From Marinomonas ostreistagni (lineage in GTDB: Bacteria > Pseudomonadota > Gammaproteobacteria > Pseudomonadales > Marinomonadaceae): a stretch of DNA of 64,000 nt. The stretch spans positions 372,001 to 436,000 of the forward strand of contig NZ_JAFEKF010000002.1 of the NCBI RefSeq assembly GCF_016888445.1. The letters are read 5' to 3'. The notes under the pieces were generated by a model that was not told the origin of the DNA, searched no databases, and saw nothing but the letters and a program-made list of their open reading frames with translations. Below are positions 26,180-36,256 of the stretch, one piece after another; within the stretch, counting starts at the first letter, position 1; each line of letters begins with the position of its first letter. The position numbers were made by a program, and so were the translations under genes.

Positions 26180-26549
26180 ATGTGCGCAAAAGTAAGTCAT
26201 CACTCGATATGAATGTACCTATCTAGCTATCGCTAAAGAGTGGGAATATGCCATGCGCTGCTTGTATTGGCCTTGTCGCCCATGAAAGTGATCAGTCACA
26301 TTTTACAACGGCTCTCTTTCTGTATAATAATTCTCAGCTTAACCAAGTGGACAGCAAAGCTTACGTATACTTGCCCTATTGGCAAAAGGTTGCACATTTG
26401 TTCATTTGATTAATCACTATTAGTTAATTCATAATTCCATAAATTAAAATAATAAGCCCCCTTCGGTGCTATCTTTCTTTTATATTAATTAACACAAACT
26501 CGGCGCAGAGTGCTTGGCTCGTTGGGTGACTATATAGAGTCTACTGACC
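26180..26549. other. 370-bp intergenic region
   Basis: AT-rich and without a credible ORF on either strand. A TATAAT hexamer at 26323-26328 with TTTACA upstream (spacing only 15 bp) is a possible promoter for the gene at 26550. A small TTGCC/GGCAA dyad lies about 50 bp downstream of it. I see no riboswitch or repeat. Confidence 0.35.
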
Positions 26550-27161
26550 ATGACTGATACCGTTTTAGAGTTTACTCGAGTGTACTTAGCCTGCTTCTAT
26601 ACCTTTGTCGCACTCTTCTACACCGTTCGCATCATTACGTTTAAGCGCAGTTCAGGCCTTGAACGCGTGTTTCACGGGCAGCGCTATTCTGCCAACTGGT
26701 GGCATCACAAAATTTTTGGACTGTTTCGTGTGGCGATTTGGATGGTGTGCGTCTGGCGTGTATTTTTCCCGTCCATCGACAGTTACTTAGGCTTACTGCC
26801 AGGCTATGAAAATCCGTGGCTGCTGGCCGCTGGCGATGTGTGTTTGACGGTGGGTTTTGCTTGGGCAATTAAGTCGCACTTTGCGCTAGGGCAGGCTTGG
26901 ACCTCTGGAGTAGACAATAGCCTTAAGCATCAGCTCGTGACAAACGGTGTGTACAGTAAATCACGCAATCCTATTTACCTCGGTGTGTTATTGGCGCAAG
27001 TTGGATTTGTCTTGGCGCTGCCATCCGTGTTCTCTGTGGTGTGTTTGGCATTTGGTGTGACGACTATTTTGCGTCAGACAAAGATCGAAGAGGCGCATCT
27101 TGAGCGCCTGCATCCTGAGTCTTATAGCGAATACAAACAGCGCGTGCCGCGCTGGGTCTGA
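26550..27161 (+). CDS. Isoprenylcysteine carboxyl methyltransferase-like membrane protein
   Basis: A 203-residue protein with about four to five helices. The C-terminal half has the ICMT/PEMT-like signature: GVYSKSRNPIYLGVLLAQVG (SAM-binding RNPxYxG) followed by RQTKIEEAHLERLHPESYSEYKQRVPRWV, where the EE pair and the final W are typical. Such enzymes methylate small lipids or protein C-termini using S-adenosylmethionine, but the bacterial substrates are mostly unknown. It is convergent with the fds operon and shares a bidirectional terminator. Confidence 0.85.
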   Translation: MTDTVLEFTRVYLACFYTFVALFYTVRIITFKRSSGLERVFHGQRYSANWWHHKIFGLFRVAIWMVCVWRVFFPSIDSYLGLLPGYENPWLLAAGDVCLTVGFAWAIKSHFALGQAWTSGVDNSLKHQLVTNGVYSKSRNPIYLGVLLAQVGFVLALPSVFSVVCLAFGVTTILRQTKIEEAHLERLHPESYSEYKQRVPRWV

Positions 27162-27202
27162 TGGTTTTATTGGTTGTGTAAATAAGCCACGAAGCAGCGA
27201 CA

Positions 27203-27239
27203 AAAAAAGCCCCTAACTCAGTAAGTTAGGGGCTTTTTT
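27203..27239. terminator. Bidirectional terminator
   Basis: AAAAAAGCCCCTAACT pairs with AGTTAGGGGCTTTTTT, giving T-tracts on both strands. It serves the methyltransferase-like gene (+) and the fds operon (-). Confidence 0.92.
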
Positions 27240-27257
27240 AATGCTTAAAATGGGCGC

Positions 27258-27497
27258 TTACGCAGAAGCGCTCATTTTGGCAGAAAGGCGTTCTGCAGCC
27301 AGCTTTGCCGCTGGCTCGAACTCTTCTGTACCGTTAGCAAGTTGCTCGGCCAAGATCTTCTTCATGCGACGTGACCAGAATTTGGTAATGTGGTTTTCCA
27401 CAATATCCGCAACTTCTGATTCCGACCCAGCGCTCACATTGTTTTGGGCAATGTGATTGATCATGGTTACGATGCTTTCTTCTTCAGTATGAAACAT
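27258..27497 (-). CDS. fdsD: NAD-dependent formate dehydrogenase delta subunit
   Basis: A 79-residue protein of the FdsD family. It has an N-terminal ESIVTMINHIAQNN helix, the conserved VENHITKFWSRRMKK block and an Ala-rich tail. It is a small subunit found with soluble NAD-linked formate dehydrogenases and appears needed for a stable complex. It is the last gene of the operon, 20 bases after fdsA. Confidence 0.9.
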   Translation of the reverse strand: MFHTEEESIVTMINHIAQNNVSAGSESEVADIVENHITKFWSRRMKKILAEQLANGTEEFEPAAKLAAERLSAKMSASA

Positions 27498-27517
27498 AGT
27501 GCTCTCTCAATACCTAC

Positions 27518-30391
27518 TTATTTAACAGCATCAGCAGAAGACGCTGAGCCACGCAAGAACTCGTATTGACGCTCGTGGTTGTCTTGGAAGTTCTTCTGCC
27601 ATTCTGATGGCTGAGACACTTTCTCAACTTGTACCGCGGTCACCTTGTACTCAGGACAGTTAGTCGCCCAGTCTGAGTTGTTGGTCGTGATGACGTTGGC
27701 GCCACTACCAGGGTGGTGGAATGTTGTGTAAACCACGCCAGGTTGCATACGTTCAGCGACGCGTGCACGAAGTACCGTTTGGCCTGCACGGCTGGTGATA
27801 CCCAACCAATCGCCAGTCTTGATACCGCGCTCTTCTGCATCGTGAGGGTGCAACTCAAGGATATCTTCATCGTGCCAAGCTTGGTTGTCGGTACGACGAG
27901 TTTGTGCGCCTACGTTGTATTGGCTCAAGATACGGCCAGTCGTTAGCAACAGTGGGAAGCGGCTGTTAGCGCGTTCCGTTGTTGGTACGAATTCTGTCAC
28001 GGCGAACAAGGCTTTACCTTCGTCACCGATTGGGAAGCTTTCAGTGTGCATGATCGGTGAGCCCATTGGGAACTCATCGTTACATGGCCACTGTAGGCTG
28101 CCGTGCTCTTCAAGCGCATCGTAGCTAACATTCGCGAAGCTTGGTGTCAGGCTTGCGATCTCATCCATGATTTCAGATGGGTGAGAGTAGTTCATTGGGT
28201 AGCCCAATGCGTTAGCAAGATCGACCGTTACTTCCCAGTCTTCTTTACCTGCAACCGGTGCCATCACTTTACGTACGCGGTTAATACGACGCTCCGCGTT
28301 AGTGAAGGTACCGTTCTTCTCTAGGAAGGTAGAGCCTGGTAGCAATACGTGAGCGAATTTCGCTGTTTCGTTCAAGAAGATATCTTGTACGATCAAGCAA
28401 TCAAGCGCCGATAGAGCCGCTTCAACGTGTTGTGTGTTCGGGTCAGACTGGGCAATGTCTTCACCTTGCACGTACATGGCACGGAATTCGCCTGATAGGG
28501 CAGCATCGAACATGTTCGGAATACGTAAACCTGGCTCATCGTCCAGTTTCACGCCCCATACTTTTTCGAAGCGTGCGCGGGCAACCGCGTCCGATACGTG
28601 CTGGTAACCTGGTAGCTCGTGTGGGAAAGAACCCATGTCACAAGAACCTTGTACGTTGTTCTGACCACGTAGTGGGTTTACACCGACACCTTCACGACCC
28701 ATGTTGCCAGTCGCTAGGGCAAGGTTGGCAATCCCCATTACCGTTGTTGAACCTTGGCTGTGCTCGGTTACACCTAGACCGTAGTAGATCGATGCGTTTT
28801 TCGCTGTGGCGAATTTACGTGCTGCTTCACGTACTTTCTCAGCTTTAACGCCAGTGATCTCTTCTACGTTTTCTGGTGCATGACGCTCTTCGATGATGAA
28901 CTCACGCCATTTCGCGTAAGCATCGCCTTCACAACGAGACGCGATAAATTCTTTGTCTTCGTAGCCTTCTGTGACAACCACGTGTGCTAATGCGTTAACC
29001 ATGGCAACGTTGGTGCCTGGACGCAATGGCAAGTGCGTTGCATCACCTAGGTGAGGTGTGCTCAGTAGATCGATTTCACGTGGGTCCGTTACGATCAAGC
29101 TAGCGCCTTCACGTAGACGACGACGCATTAGCGAGCCGAATACAGGGTGGGCGTCAGTTGGGTTAGCACCGATTACAAGGATACAGTCAGAGAACATGAC
29201 TGAGTCGAATGTTTGCGTACCCGCAGACTCACCTAGCGTTTGCTTCAGACCGTAGCCGGTTGGGCTGTGACATACACGTGCACAGGTATCGGTGTTGTTG
29301 TTACCGAATGCCGCACGGATCAGCTTCTGAACCAAGTAAGTTTCTTCGTTGGTACAACGAGAAGACGTAATACCACCGATGCTTTCACGGCCGTATTGCG
29401 CTTGAATGTCTTTTAGACGTTTTGCCGCGAAACCAATCGCTTCTTCCCAGCTGACTTCTTTCCAAGGCTGGTCGATCGAATCACGGATCATTGGCGCTTT
29501 GATGCGGTCTTTGTGCGTAGCGTAACCAAATGCGAAACGACCTTTAACACACGAGTGACCGTGGTTCGCGTCGCCTTCTTTAGCTGGCACCATACGTACT
29601 AGCTGATCGCCTTTCATTTCGGCTTTGAATGAACAGCCAACACCACAGTAAGCACATGTTGTTGTTACACTGTGTTCTGGCACACCCATGTCGATGACGG
29701 ATTTTTCCATCAGAGTCGACGTTGGACACGCTTGGACACAGGCACCACAAGACACACACTCAGAGTCTAGGAATTGCTCGTCTTGGCCAGCGGCCACTTT
29801 CGAGTCAAAGCCACGACCATCAATCGTCAATGCAAACGTACCTTGGACTTCACCACAGGCACGTACACAGCGTGAACACACGATACATTTGCTTGGATCG
29901 AAGGTGAAGTATGGGTTTGAGTGGTCTTTTTGTGAATCAAGGTGATTCTCGCCATCAAAGCCGTAACGGACTTCACGTAGACCCACAGCGCCTGCCATGT
30001 CCTGTAGTTCACAGTCACCGTTGGCTGGACAGGTTAGACAGTCTAGCGGGTGATCGGAAATGTACAGTTCCATGATGTTACGACGTAGCTTAGCTAGCTT
30101 ATCGTTTTGCGTAGTGACCTTCATGCCAGCATCGACCGGAGTCGTACAAGACGCAGGCGTACCACGACGGCCTTCGATTTGTACCGCACAAATACGGCAA
30201 GAACCATAAGCTTCTAGGTTATCGCTGGCACATAGTTTAGGGATGTTGATGTCGTGCAGCGCCGCTGCACGCATCACAGACGTACCTTCTGGAACCGTGA
30301 CTTCTACGCCATCGATTTCCAGCGTCACCATCTTCTCGCTAAGAGAAGCGGGTGTGCCGTAGTCTTTATTTGGGTCAAAATGTTGCAACAT
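27518..30391 (-). CDS. fdsA: NAD-dependent formate dehydrogenase alpha (catalytic) subunit
   Basis: A 957-residue molybdopterin enzyme. In order it shows an N-terminal [2Fe-2S] ferredoxin domain (NLEAYGSCRICAVQ), the His-Cys cluster (DHPLDCLTCPANGDCELQ), two [4Fe-4S] motifs (CIVCSRCVRAC and CVSCGACVQACP), then the catalytic module with its own cluster (CAYCGVGCSFK) and the active site NTDTCARVCHSPTG. The ligand to the metal is cysteine, not selenocysteine. It oxidises formate to CO2 and passes electrons through the clusters to FdsB and NAD. The operon order is fdsG-B-A-D; the usual fdsC (FdhD-like sulfurtransferase) is missing between A and D. Confidence 0.97.
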   Translation of the reverse strand: MLQHFDPNKDYGTPASLSEKMVTLEIDGVEVTVPEGTSVMRAAALHDINIPKLCASDNLEAYGSCRICAVQIEGRRGTPASCTTPVDAGMKVTTQNDKLAKLRRNIMELYISDHPLDCLTCPANGDCELQDMAGAVGLREVRYGFDGENHLDSQKDHSNPYFTFDPSKCIVCSRCVRACGEVQGTFALTIDGRGFDSKVAAGQDEQFLDSECVSCGACVQACPTSTLMEKSVIDMGVPEHSVTTTCAYCGVGCSFKAEMKGDQLVRMVPAKEGDANHGHSCVKGRFAFGYATHKDRIKAPMIRDSIDQPWKEVSWEEAIGFAAKRLKDIQAQYGRESIGGITSSRCTNEETYLVQKLIRAAFGNNNTDTCARVCHSPTGYGLKQTLGESAGTQTFDSVMFSDCILVIGANPTDAHPVFGSLMRRRLREGASLIVTDPREIDLLSTPHLGDATHLPLRPGTNVAMVNALAHVVVTEGYEDKEFIASRCEGDAYAKWREFIIEERHAPENVEEITGVKAEKVREAARKFATAKNASIYYGLGVTEHSQGSTTVMGIANLALATGNMGREGVGVNPLRGQNNVQGSCDMGSFPHELPGYQHVSDAVARARFEKVWGVKLDDEPGLRIPNMFDAALSGEFRAMYVQGEDIAQSDPNTQHVEAALSALDCLIVQDIFLNETAKFAHVLLPGSTFLEKNGTFTNAERRINRVRKVMAPVAGKEDWEVTVDLANALGYPMNYSHPSEIMDEIASLTPSFANVSYDALEEHGSLQWPCNDEFPMGSPIMHTESFPIGDEGKALFAVTEFVPTTERANSRFPLLLTTGRILSQYNVGAQTRRTDNQAWHDEDILELHPHDAEERGIKTGDWLGITSRAGQTVLRARVAERMQPGVVYTTFHHPGSGANVITTNNSDWATNCPEYKVTAVQVEKVSQPSEWQKNFQDNHERQYEFLRGSASSADAVK

Positions 30392-30393
30392 AA

Positions 30394-31968
30394 TTAGACC
30401 TCCTTCGCTTGGGTCGCTGCAGCTGCATTCGTAACGAAGTCCTCAGTAAAGTGTTTCATGGCACTTTGCACTGGGAATGGCGTCATACCGCCCATGGCAC
30501 AAAGGGAACCGTCTAACATCGTCTCACATAGATCGGACAACAGCTCCATGTTGGCTTCGACGTTCTTACCTTCGCGAATACGGTCGATGACTTCGACACC
30601 ACGTGTAGAACCGATTCGGCATGGGGTACATTTACCACATGACTCGGCCACACAGAACTCCATAGAGAAGCGTGCCTGTTCACTCATATCGACAGTGTCG
30701 TCAAACATGACCACACCACCGTGACCAAGTACGGCTTCTTTTTGGCTAAATTCTTCGTAACCTAGTGGGGTATCCCACTGGCCTTCGTGTAGGTATGCGC
30801 CCAATGGGCCACCTACCTGTACGGCACGTAGCGGACGACCGCTGCGTGTACCGCCACCGAAATCGAACATTAGTTCGTTCAGTGTAGGACCAAATGCCAA
30901 TTCTACCAAACCGCCGAACTTAACGTTGCCGGCCACTTGGAATGGCAAGGTACCGCGTGAACGGCCGATACCCATGTCAGCGTAGGCTTTGGCACCCTTA
31001 TCAAGGATGAAAGGTACCGCTGCCAATGACAATACGTTGTTCACTACCGTTGGCTGACCAAATAGGCCAACAATGGCTGGTAGTGGTGGTTTTGCACGTA
31101 CTAGACCGCGCTTACCTTCTAAACTTTCTAGTAGTGAGGTTTCTTCACCACAGATGTAAGCGCCAGCGCCCATGCGTACTTCTAGATCGAAGTGTTTGCC
31201 GCTACCTTGGATGTCTGCACCCAATAGGTTGTTGTCGTAGGCCGACTGGATCGCACTGTTTAGGTTTTCAATCGACAGCGGGTACTCAGAACGGCAGTAG
31301 ATGTAACCTTGAGTGGCGCCGACCGCAAGACCTGCGATGGTCATACCTTCGATGAGCATGAACGGGTCACATTCCATCACGAGACGGTCAGCGAAGGTAC
31401 CAGAGTCACCTTCGTCGGCGTTACAGACGATGTACTTTTGGTTTTTCGGTGATTCTACGTCTAGCACGGTTTGCCATTTGATGCCCGTTGGGAACGCTGC
31501 ACCACCACGGCCACGTAGACCTGATTCTTTTACGGCATCAACGATTTCTTGTGACGACAGTTTGATCGCGTTCTTAAGACCTTTAAAGCCATCGTTGGCT
31601 TGGTAGTCTTCAAGGGATACTGGGTCAGTGATGCCTAGACGTGAGAAAGTGAAACGTTCTTGGCGTTTCAAGTAAGGGATCTCTTCGACCAAACCTACCG
31701 CTAGCGGGTGATCAACGTTGCCTTTGTAAAATTCTGCGGCAAACAGAGATTCGATATCGCCTTCTTTGACTGGGCCAAAACCGTAACGACCAGCGTCGGT
31801 ATCAACTTCAACAAGCGGCTCGATCCAGTACAGACCACGGGTACCGTTACGACGAACTTCCACGTCAACATTGTGCTCTTGTGCGACGATCTCGATCAAG
31901 CGTGCAATGCGGTCAGCACCACGTGCTTTGGCTGTAGTATCAGAGGGAACATGAATGCGGTAAGTCAT
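30394..31968 (-). CDS. fdsB: NAD-dependent formate dehydrogenase beta subunit (NuoF-like)
   Basis: A 524-residue flavoprotein. A thioredoxin-like N-terminal part is followed by the NuoF module: NADH/FMN-binding GRGGAAFPTGIKW and CNADEGDSGTFADR, AYICGEETSLLESLEGKRG, and the [4Fe-4S] motif ESCGKCTPCRIG with a later cysteine in LCETMLDGSLC. It transfers electrons from FdsA to NAD. It starts by a one-base overlap with the fdsG stop and ends 2 bases before fdsA. Confidence 0.96.
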   Translation of the reverse strand: MTYRIHVPSDTTAKARGADRIARLIEIVAQEHNVDVEVRRNGTRGLYWIEPLVEVDTDAGRYGFGPVKEGDIESLFAAEFYKGNVDHPLAVGLVEEIPYLKRQERFTFSRLGITDPVSLEDYQANDGFKGLKNAIKLSSQEIVDAVKESGLRGRGGAAFPTGIKWQTVLDVESPKNQKYIVCNADEGDSGTFADRLVMECDPFMLIEGMTIAGLAVGATQGYIYCRSEYPLSIENLNSAIQSAYDNNLLGADIQGSGKHFDLEVRMGAGAYICGEETSLLESLEGKRGLVRAKPPLPAIVGLFGQPTVVNNVLSLAAVPFILDKGAKAYADMGIGRSRGTLPFQVAGNVKFGGLVELAFGPTLNELMFDFGGGTRSGRPLRAVQVGGPLGAYLHEGQWDTPLGYEEFSQKEAVLGHGGVVMFDDTVDMSEQARFSMEFCVAESCGKCTPCRIGSTRGVEVIDRIREGKNVEANMELLSDLCETMLDGSLCAMGGMTPFPVQSAMKHFTEDFVTNAAAATQAKEV

Positions 31969-32465
31969 TACATAATCTCCACACGGTCAGTTTTAAGACC
32001 TTCAACGATTTCGTCAAAGCGCGCTGCGTCCACGTCAGCATGGATCTGGTCGCCGACACGAATAGACGGGCCGCAAGAACAGTTGCCTAAGCAGTAGACT
32101 GGCTCAAGAGTGATGTTGCGATCATCGGTAGTCTGGTGGTAATCCACGCCTAGAGACGCTTTTGCGTGCGCTTCTAGTGCGCGTGAACCTTGTGCTTGGC
32201 AAGCCTCTGCACGACACACTTCAACCACATGACGACCTGGTTGATGCGTACGGAAATGGTGATAGAAACTAATCACACCGTGAACTTCTGCGCGCGTAAG
32301 TTTGAGCGACTGAGCGATCAAGGAGACGGCTTCATCTGGGATATATGAAAAGCGATCCTGAATAGCATGCAGAATCGGTAGCAAAGCGCCCGGCTTAGAT
32401 TTGAGCTCATCAATGATGGCTTGCGCAGTTACTGGCTCCCACGCAACTGCTTTCGATGTAGTCAT
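31968..32465 (-). CDS. fdsG: NAD-dependent formate dehydrogenase gamma subunit (NuoE-like)
   Basis: A 165-residue thioredoxin-like [2Fe-2S] protein. Ligands are in EVCRAEACQAQG and VYCLGNCSCGPS, the NuoE pattern. It is the first gene of fdsGBAD, with a strong AGGAGG ribosome site before ATG 32465. Its promoter must lie in the 32466-33036 region shared with pntA. Confidence 0.95.
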   Translation of the reverse strand: MTTSKAVAWEPVTAQAIIDELKSKPGALLPILHAIQDRFSYIPDEAVSLIAQSLKLTRAEVHGVISFYHHFRTHQPGRHVVEVCRAEACQAQGSRALEAHAKASLGVDYHQTTDDRNITLEPVYCLGNCSCGPSIRVGDQIHADVDAARFDEIVEGLKTDRVEIM

Positions 32466-33036
32466 TGTATTTCCTCCTGTCGCCCAGCTACAAAGGGATT
32501 TCGTAATCTGGCGGAAGTGTTGCTTATTATTGTAGCGGTTAATGTGCGACGAGACGCGACTAGAGACAAGATGAGGTCATTGCTCCCTCATGGCTCGCTG
32601 CCCCGCGGCCTAATTTCAAGAGTATTAATCAGGTGCGCACATTAGCACACACCTTGATCAATTATTTATCTTATTGCGACACATTCGAGTGCTTTGACGC
32701 AATCCCTGTGCCTCTTTTTTGGGCACATTCAGATGGCCAAATAGTAAACATGTCATTGCCATAAGTCACACTTAAGCAAAAAAAAGTCAAAGCGCAAGGG
32801 TGCTGTATCAGAAAACCTTATAGATCACATGAAAAGGTGATCAAAAATTACAAAACCGTCGTAATCACACCCGCCTCTGACGCTTGTGTGCAAGATTAGT
32901 CGTCTTAGCTGGTTTCTAATTGGCTTCGCTCCTAAGTGGGCGATAGTCTACATAAATGTCGTGAATGGTTATTTATGTAGACCAATAAAAGAAGATTTTA
33001 CGGCTAAACTCGGACAACAATAAGTACGGCATCATT
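32466..33036. other. 571-bp divergent control region between fdsG and pntA
   Basis: No credible ORF. It holds the promoters of two divergent operons and one striking 12-bp inverted repeat near pntA (annotated separately). A smaller dyad GATCAC/GTGATC (32823-32828, 32837-32842) is followed by AAAAATTA. No sigma-54 signature was found ahead of fdsG by eye. Confidence 0.5.
32946..32982. promoter_or_regulatory. Perfect 12-bp inverted repeat upstream of pntA
   Basis: GTCTACATAAAT (32946-32957) and ATTTATGTAGAC (32971-32982) are exact complements separated by 13 bp, with centre-to-centre distance 25 bp. It lies 55 bp before the pntA ATG. It could be a two-site operator or a leader hairpin. Confidence 0.55.
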
Positions 33037-34605
33037 ATGAGAATTGGTATACCGAAAGAGATAGAAGACGGCGAGCTGCGGGTGGCCATGACCCCTGCGG
33101 TCGCTGAAAGGGTCAAAAAGTTAGGCTTTGATCTTGTGATTGAGAGTGGTGCAGGTGCTGCAGCATCTTACTCAGACGAAGCATATGAGGCAGCAGGCGT
33201 AGAAGTGACCAGCGATACAAAAGCGCTATGGCACGACTCTGACGTCCTGATTAAAGTACGCCCTCCAGTGGAACACCCAGAGCTTGGCTTTTATGGCATT
33301 GAGCTACTAGGTAAAGATCAAACACTGATTAGTACCCTCTATCCTGCGCAAAACTCAGCTAAGTTAAACGAACTGGCTGCACGCGGCACGAATGCTGTCG
33401 CGCTAGACGCTGTGCCACGTATTTCACGTGCTCAGAAGATGGACGTACTAAGTTCGATGGCCAACATCGCCGGTTACCGTGCGGTAGTGGAAGCAGCGCA
33501 ACACTTTGGTCGCTTCTTCACAGGTCAGATCACTGCCGCAGGTAAAGTTCCGCCAGCGAAAGTGATGGTTATCGGTGCAGGTGTTGCAGGTCTTGCAGCC
33601 ATCGGTGCCGCGAAAAGTATGGGTGCGATCGTACGTGCGTTCGACACGCGTCCAGAAGTAAAAGAACAAGTCGAAAGTATGGACGCCGAATTCCTTGAGT
33701 TAGATTTCGAGGAAGAGGACGGCAGTGGCGAAGGCGGTTACGCTAAAGTCATGAGCCCTGAGTTCATCGCAGCCGAAATGGCCTTGTTCGCAGAACAAGC
33801 CAAAGACGTTGACATCATCATCACCACGGCGCTTATCCCAGGTAAGCCTGCACCAGAATTGATCACAGAAGAAATGGTTCGCTCAATGAAACCAGGTAGT
33901 GTGATCGTTGACTTGGCGGCAGAAACTGGCGGTAACTGTAAGCTAACTCAAGCGAACGAAGTCGTGCATGCACACGGCGTGACCTTGATCGGTTACACCA
34001 ACTTGCCAAGCCGTATGGCGGCGCAATCAAGCCAATTGTTTGCGACCAACATTTACCACCTACTTACTGAGCTTTGCCCGAACAAAGATGGTCAGATCGA
34101 TCTGAACATGGAAGACGAAGTGATTCGTGGGGCAACGGTAGTCAAACAAGGCAACATCACTTGGCCACCACCAGCACCGCGTTTGTCTGCGGCGCCAAAG
34201 GCGGATGTCAGTGAGCCACTGCCAGAGGCGAAAGAGCCTGCTAAGAAAGAAGAGAAGAAACCAAGTGCCTTTGGTTTCCTAGTACCTGTGTTAATCGTAG
34301 GTGCATTGCTAATGGGAGTGGGCAGCGTAGCGCCTGCTGAGTTTATGGGACACTTGACCGTCTTTGTATTGTCGTGCTTTGTCGGTTATATGGTGGTTTG
34401 GGGAGTTAGCCACTCTCTGCATACGCCACTAATGAGTGTTACCAATGCCATCAGTAGTATCATCGTGGTCGGTGCTTTGACACAGATCTCGAACGATAGT
34501 CCGATCGTTTCGATACTGGCTGCTCTGGCAATCTTTATTACCAGCATTAACATCGTCGGCGGTTTTGCCGTGACGCATCGTATGCTGAAAATGTTCCGTA
34601 AGTAG
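33037..34605 (+). CDS. pntA: NAD(P) transhydrogenase subunit alpha
   Basis: A 522-residue subunit. The N-terminal alanine-dehydrogenase-like NAD(H) domain begins [20 protein letters not shown] and has the nucleotide loop [20 protein letters not shown] (about 180). A charged proline-rich linker ([20 protein letters not shown]) leads to about four C-terminal membrane helices, as in E. coli PntA. With PntB it couples proton entry to hydride transfer from NADH to NADP. Next to an NADH-producing formate dehydrogenase it could turn formate into NADPH; that metabolic link is inference from adjacency. Confidence 0.96.
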   Translation: MRIGIPKEIEDGELRVAMTPAVAERVKKLGFDLVIESGAGAAASYSDEAYEAAGVEVTSDTKALWHDSDVLIKVRPPVEHPELGFYGIELLGKDQTLISTLYPAQNSAKLNELAARGTNAVALDAVPRISRAQKMDVLSSMANIAGYRAVVEAAQHFGRFFTGQITAAGKVPPAKVMVIGAGVAGLAAIGAAKSMGAIVRAFDTRPEVKEQVESMDAEFLELDFEEEDGSGEGGYAKVMSPEFIAAEMALFAEQAKDVDIIITTALIPGKPAPELITEEMVRSMKPGSVIVDLAAETGGNCKLTQANEVVHAHGVTLIGYTNLPSRMAAQSSQLFATNIYHLLTELCPNKDGQIDLNMEDEVIRGATVVKQGNITWPPPAPRLSAAPKADVSEPLPEAKEPAKKEEKKPSAFGFLVPVLIVGALLMGVGSVAPAEFMGHLTVFVLSCFVGYMVVWGVSHSLHTPLMSVTNAISSIIVVGALTQISNDSPIVSILAALAIFITSINIVGGFAVTHRMLKMFRK

Positions 34606-34614
34606 GAGACGACA

Positions 34615-36024
34615 ATGAACTTTGGAGTAATGACGGCTGCCTACATCGGAGCCAGCGCCTTATTCATCATGGCACTGGGTGGCTTGAGCCACCAAGAAAG
34701 CGCACGCCGCGGTAATATCTACGGCATCCTAGGTATGGCACTTGCGATGGGTATTACTATTGCTGGTGCAGTAACAGACAACTACGGTCTACTGTTAGTC
34801 GGTCTAGTGCCTGGCGGTATCATCGGTTACATCCTAGCGAAACGCGTGGAAATGACCTCGATGCCAGAGCTAGTCGCTATCCTACACAGTTTGGTAGGTT
34901 TGGCTGCGGTCTTCGTAGGCTTTGCCAATGCTTTTGGCCATGGCGCTTACGAGTCTGTTGTAGCACAACGTATCCATGACGTAGAAACGTCACTAGGTAT
35001 CTTTATCGGTGCAGTAACCTTCACGGGTTCTTTGGTAGCTTACTTGAAGTTAAGCGGCAAAGTATCGGGTAACCCACTGCAACTGCCTGGTCGTCACATG
35101 ATCAACCTTGCGATCGTATTAGTGTCTTTGTACCTAATCGTAGAATTCGCAGCGGTTGGCGCAGACGCAGGTATGATTTACCTATACATCATCACAGCGT
35201 TGGCATTGATCTTCGGTGCGCACCTTGTGGTTGCCATCGGTGGTGCAGACATGCCAGTGGTTGTATCGATGCTGAACTCATACTCAGGTTGGGCAGCGGC
35301 AGCGATGGGCTTCATGCTAGGTAACGATCTACTTATCGTAGTCGGTGCCTTGGTAGGTAGCTCGGGTGCGATCCTGTCTTACATCATGTGTCGTGCGATG
35401 AACCGTAAATTCTTGAACGTTATCCTAGGTGGTATCGGTTCTAAGAAGAAAAAAGCGGCTCCAGCAGCAGGCGGTGCAGCAGAAGAACAAGGCGAAATCG
35501 TCGAAGTTCAGACTGAAGAAGCGGCGCACATGCTAGAATCTGCGAAAGAAGTCATGATCATTCCAGGTTACGGTATGGCCGTTGCTCAAGCACAGCACAC
35601 GGTTTATGAGATCACTAAGAAACTGCGTGAAAAAGGCGTTAACGTGCGCTTTGGTATCCACCCTGTAGCGGGTCGTATGCCTGGTCACATGAACGTACTG
35701 CTAGCAGAAGCGAAAGTACCTTACGACATCGTGTACGAAATGGACGAAATCAACGAAGATTTCCCTAAAGTAGACGTATCGGTTGTTATCGGTGCCAACG
35801 ACATCGTTAACCCTGCAGCAAACGAAGTTGAAGACAGCCCAATTGCTGGTATGCCAGTACTTGAGCCTTGGAAAGGTAAGCACACTATCGTACTAAAACG
35901 TGGTATGAGCCGTGGTTACGCGGGTGTTGAAAACCCACTGTTCTTCAAAGACAACACACGCATGTTGTTTGGCGATGCGAAACAAACAGTCGACGCACTG
36001 TTGAAGCACTTGTCAGAAGACTAA
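34615..36024 (+). CDS. pntB: NAD(P) transhydrogenase subunit beta
   Basis: A 469-residue subunit with about eight to nine membrane helices in the first 280 residues, including [24 protein letters not shown] soluble NADP(H)-binding domain follows, with [18 protein letters not shown] and [12 protein letters not shown]. It starts 9 bases after pntA and carries the same strong codon bias. A terminator follows. Confidence 0.96.
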   Translation: MNFGVMTAAYIGASALFIMALGGLSHQESARRGNIYGILGMALAMGITIAGAVTDNYGLLLVGLVPGGIIGYILAKRVEMTSMPELVAILHSLVGLAAVFVGFANAFGHGAYESVVAQRIHDVETSLGIFIGAVTFTGSLVAYLKLSGKVSGNPLQLPGRHMINLAIVLVSLYLIVEFAAVGADAGMIYLYIITALALIFGAHLVVAIGGADMPVVVSMLNSYSGWAAAAMGFMLGNDLLIVVGALVGSSGAILSYIMCRAMNRKFLNVILGGIGSKKKKAAPAAGGAAEEQGEIVEVQTEEAAHMLESAKEVMIIPGYGMAVAQAQHTVYEITKKLREKGVNVRFGIHPVAGRMPGHMNVLLAEAKVPYDIVYEMDEINEDFPKVDVSVVIGANDIVNPAANEVEDSPIAGMPVLEPWKGKHTIVLKRGMSRGYAGVENPLFFKDNTRMLFGDAKQTVDALLKHLSED

Positions 36025-36037
36025 AAGCTAGTCTGAT

Positions 36038-36076
36038 AAAAAAGCCCGAGTCATCTAAGATGTCTCGGGCTTTTTT
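36038..36076 (+). terminator. Terminator of pntAB
   Basis: AAAAAAGCCCGAG pairs with CTCGGGCTTTTTT around a 13-base loop. It has T-tracts in both orientations. Confidence 0.9.
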
Positions 36077-36119
36077 GTGTCTGAAGAAAATACAGTTGCT
36101 TTAGAAAGGGATTGCGACC

Positions 36120-36218
36120 GGTCAGTATCAAGCTTCGAACCGCCCAAGACGGCACATCCATGTGCCGGTTGGGCTACGCAGGCATCCTGCCTGCTGTTCT
36201 CAGTCTTGATATCTGACC
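36120..36218. repeat. Cloverleaf structured repeat, copy B
   Basis: An outer stem pairs GGTCAGTATCAAG (36120-36132) with 36205-36218 (one bulge), plus GAAC/GTTC inside it. Within are two hairpins. One pairs GCCCAA...GGCACAT with ATGTGCC...TTGGGC around CC. The other pairs GCAGGCA with TGCCTGC around TCC. Order, apex sequence CATCC and the connecting CGGTYGGG agree with copy A at 5054-5143, whereas most arm bases differ. Confidence 0.75.
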
Positions 36219-36256
36219 TTTTATCAAGTTTCTCAGCTGTAGTATCTGGCTTGTTG

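Noticed and set aside
26286..26300. CRP-like GTGA...TCAC dyad
   Set aside because: The half-sites are 4 bases apart instead of 6, so it does not fit a CRP site.
27518..32465. Many long opposite-strand ORFs across the fds, cyo and pnt genes
   Set aside because: They are shadows caused by strong codon bias in highly expressed genes and have no protein-like composition or ribosome sites.
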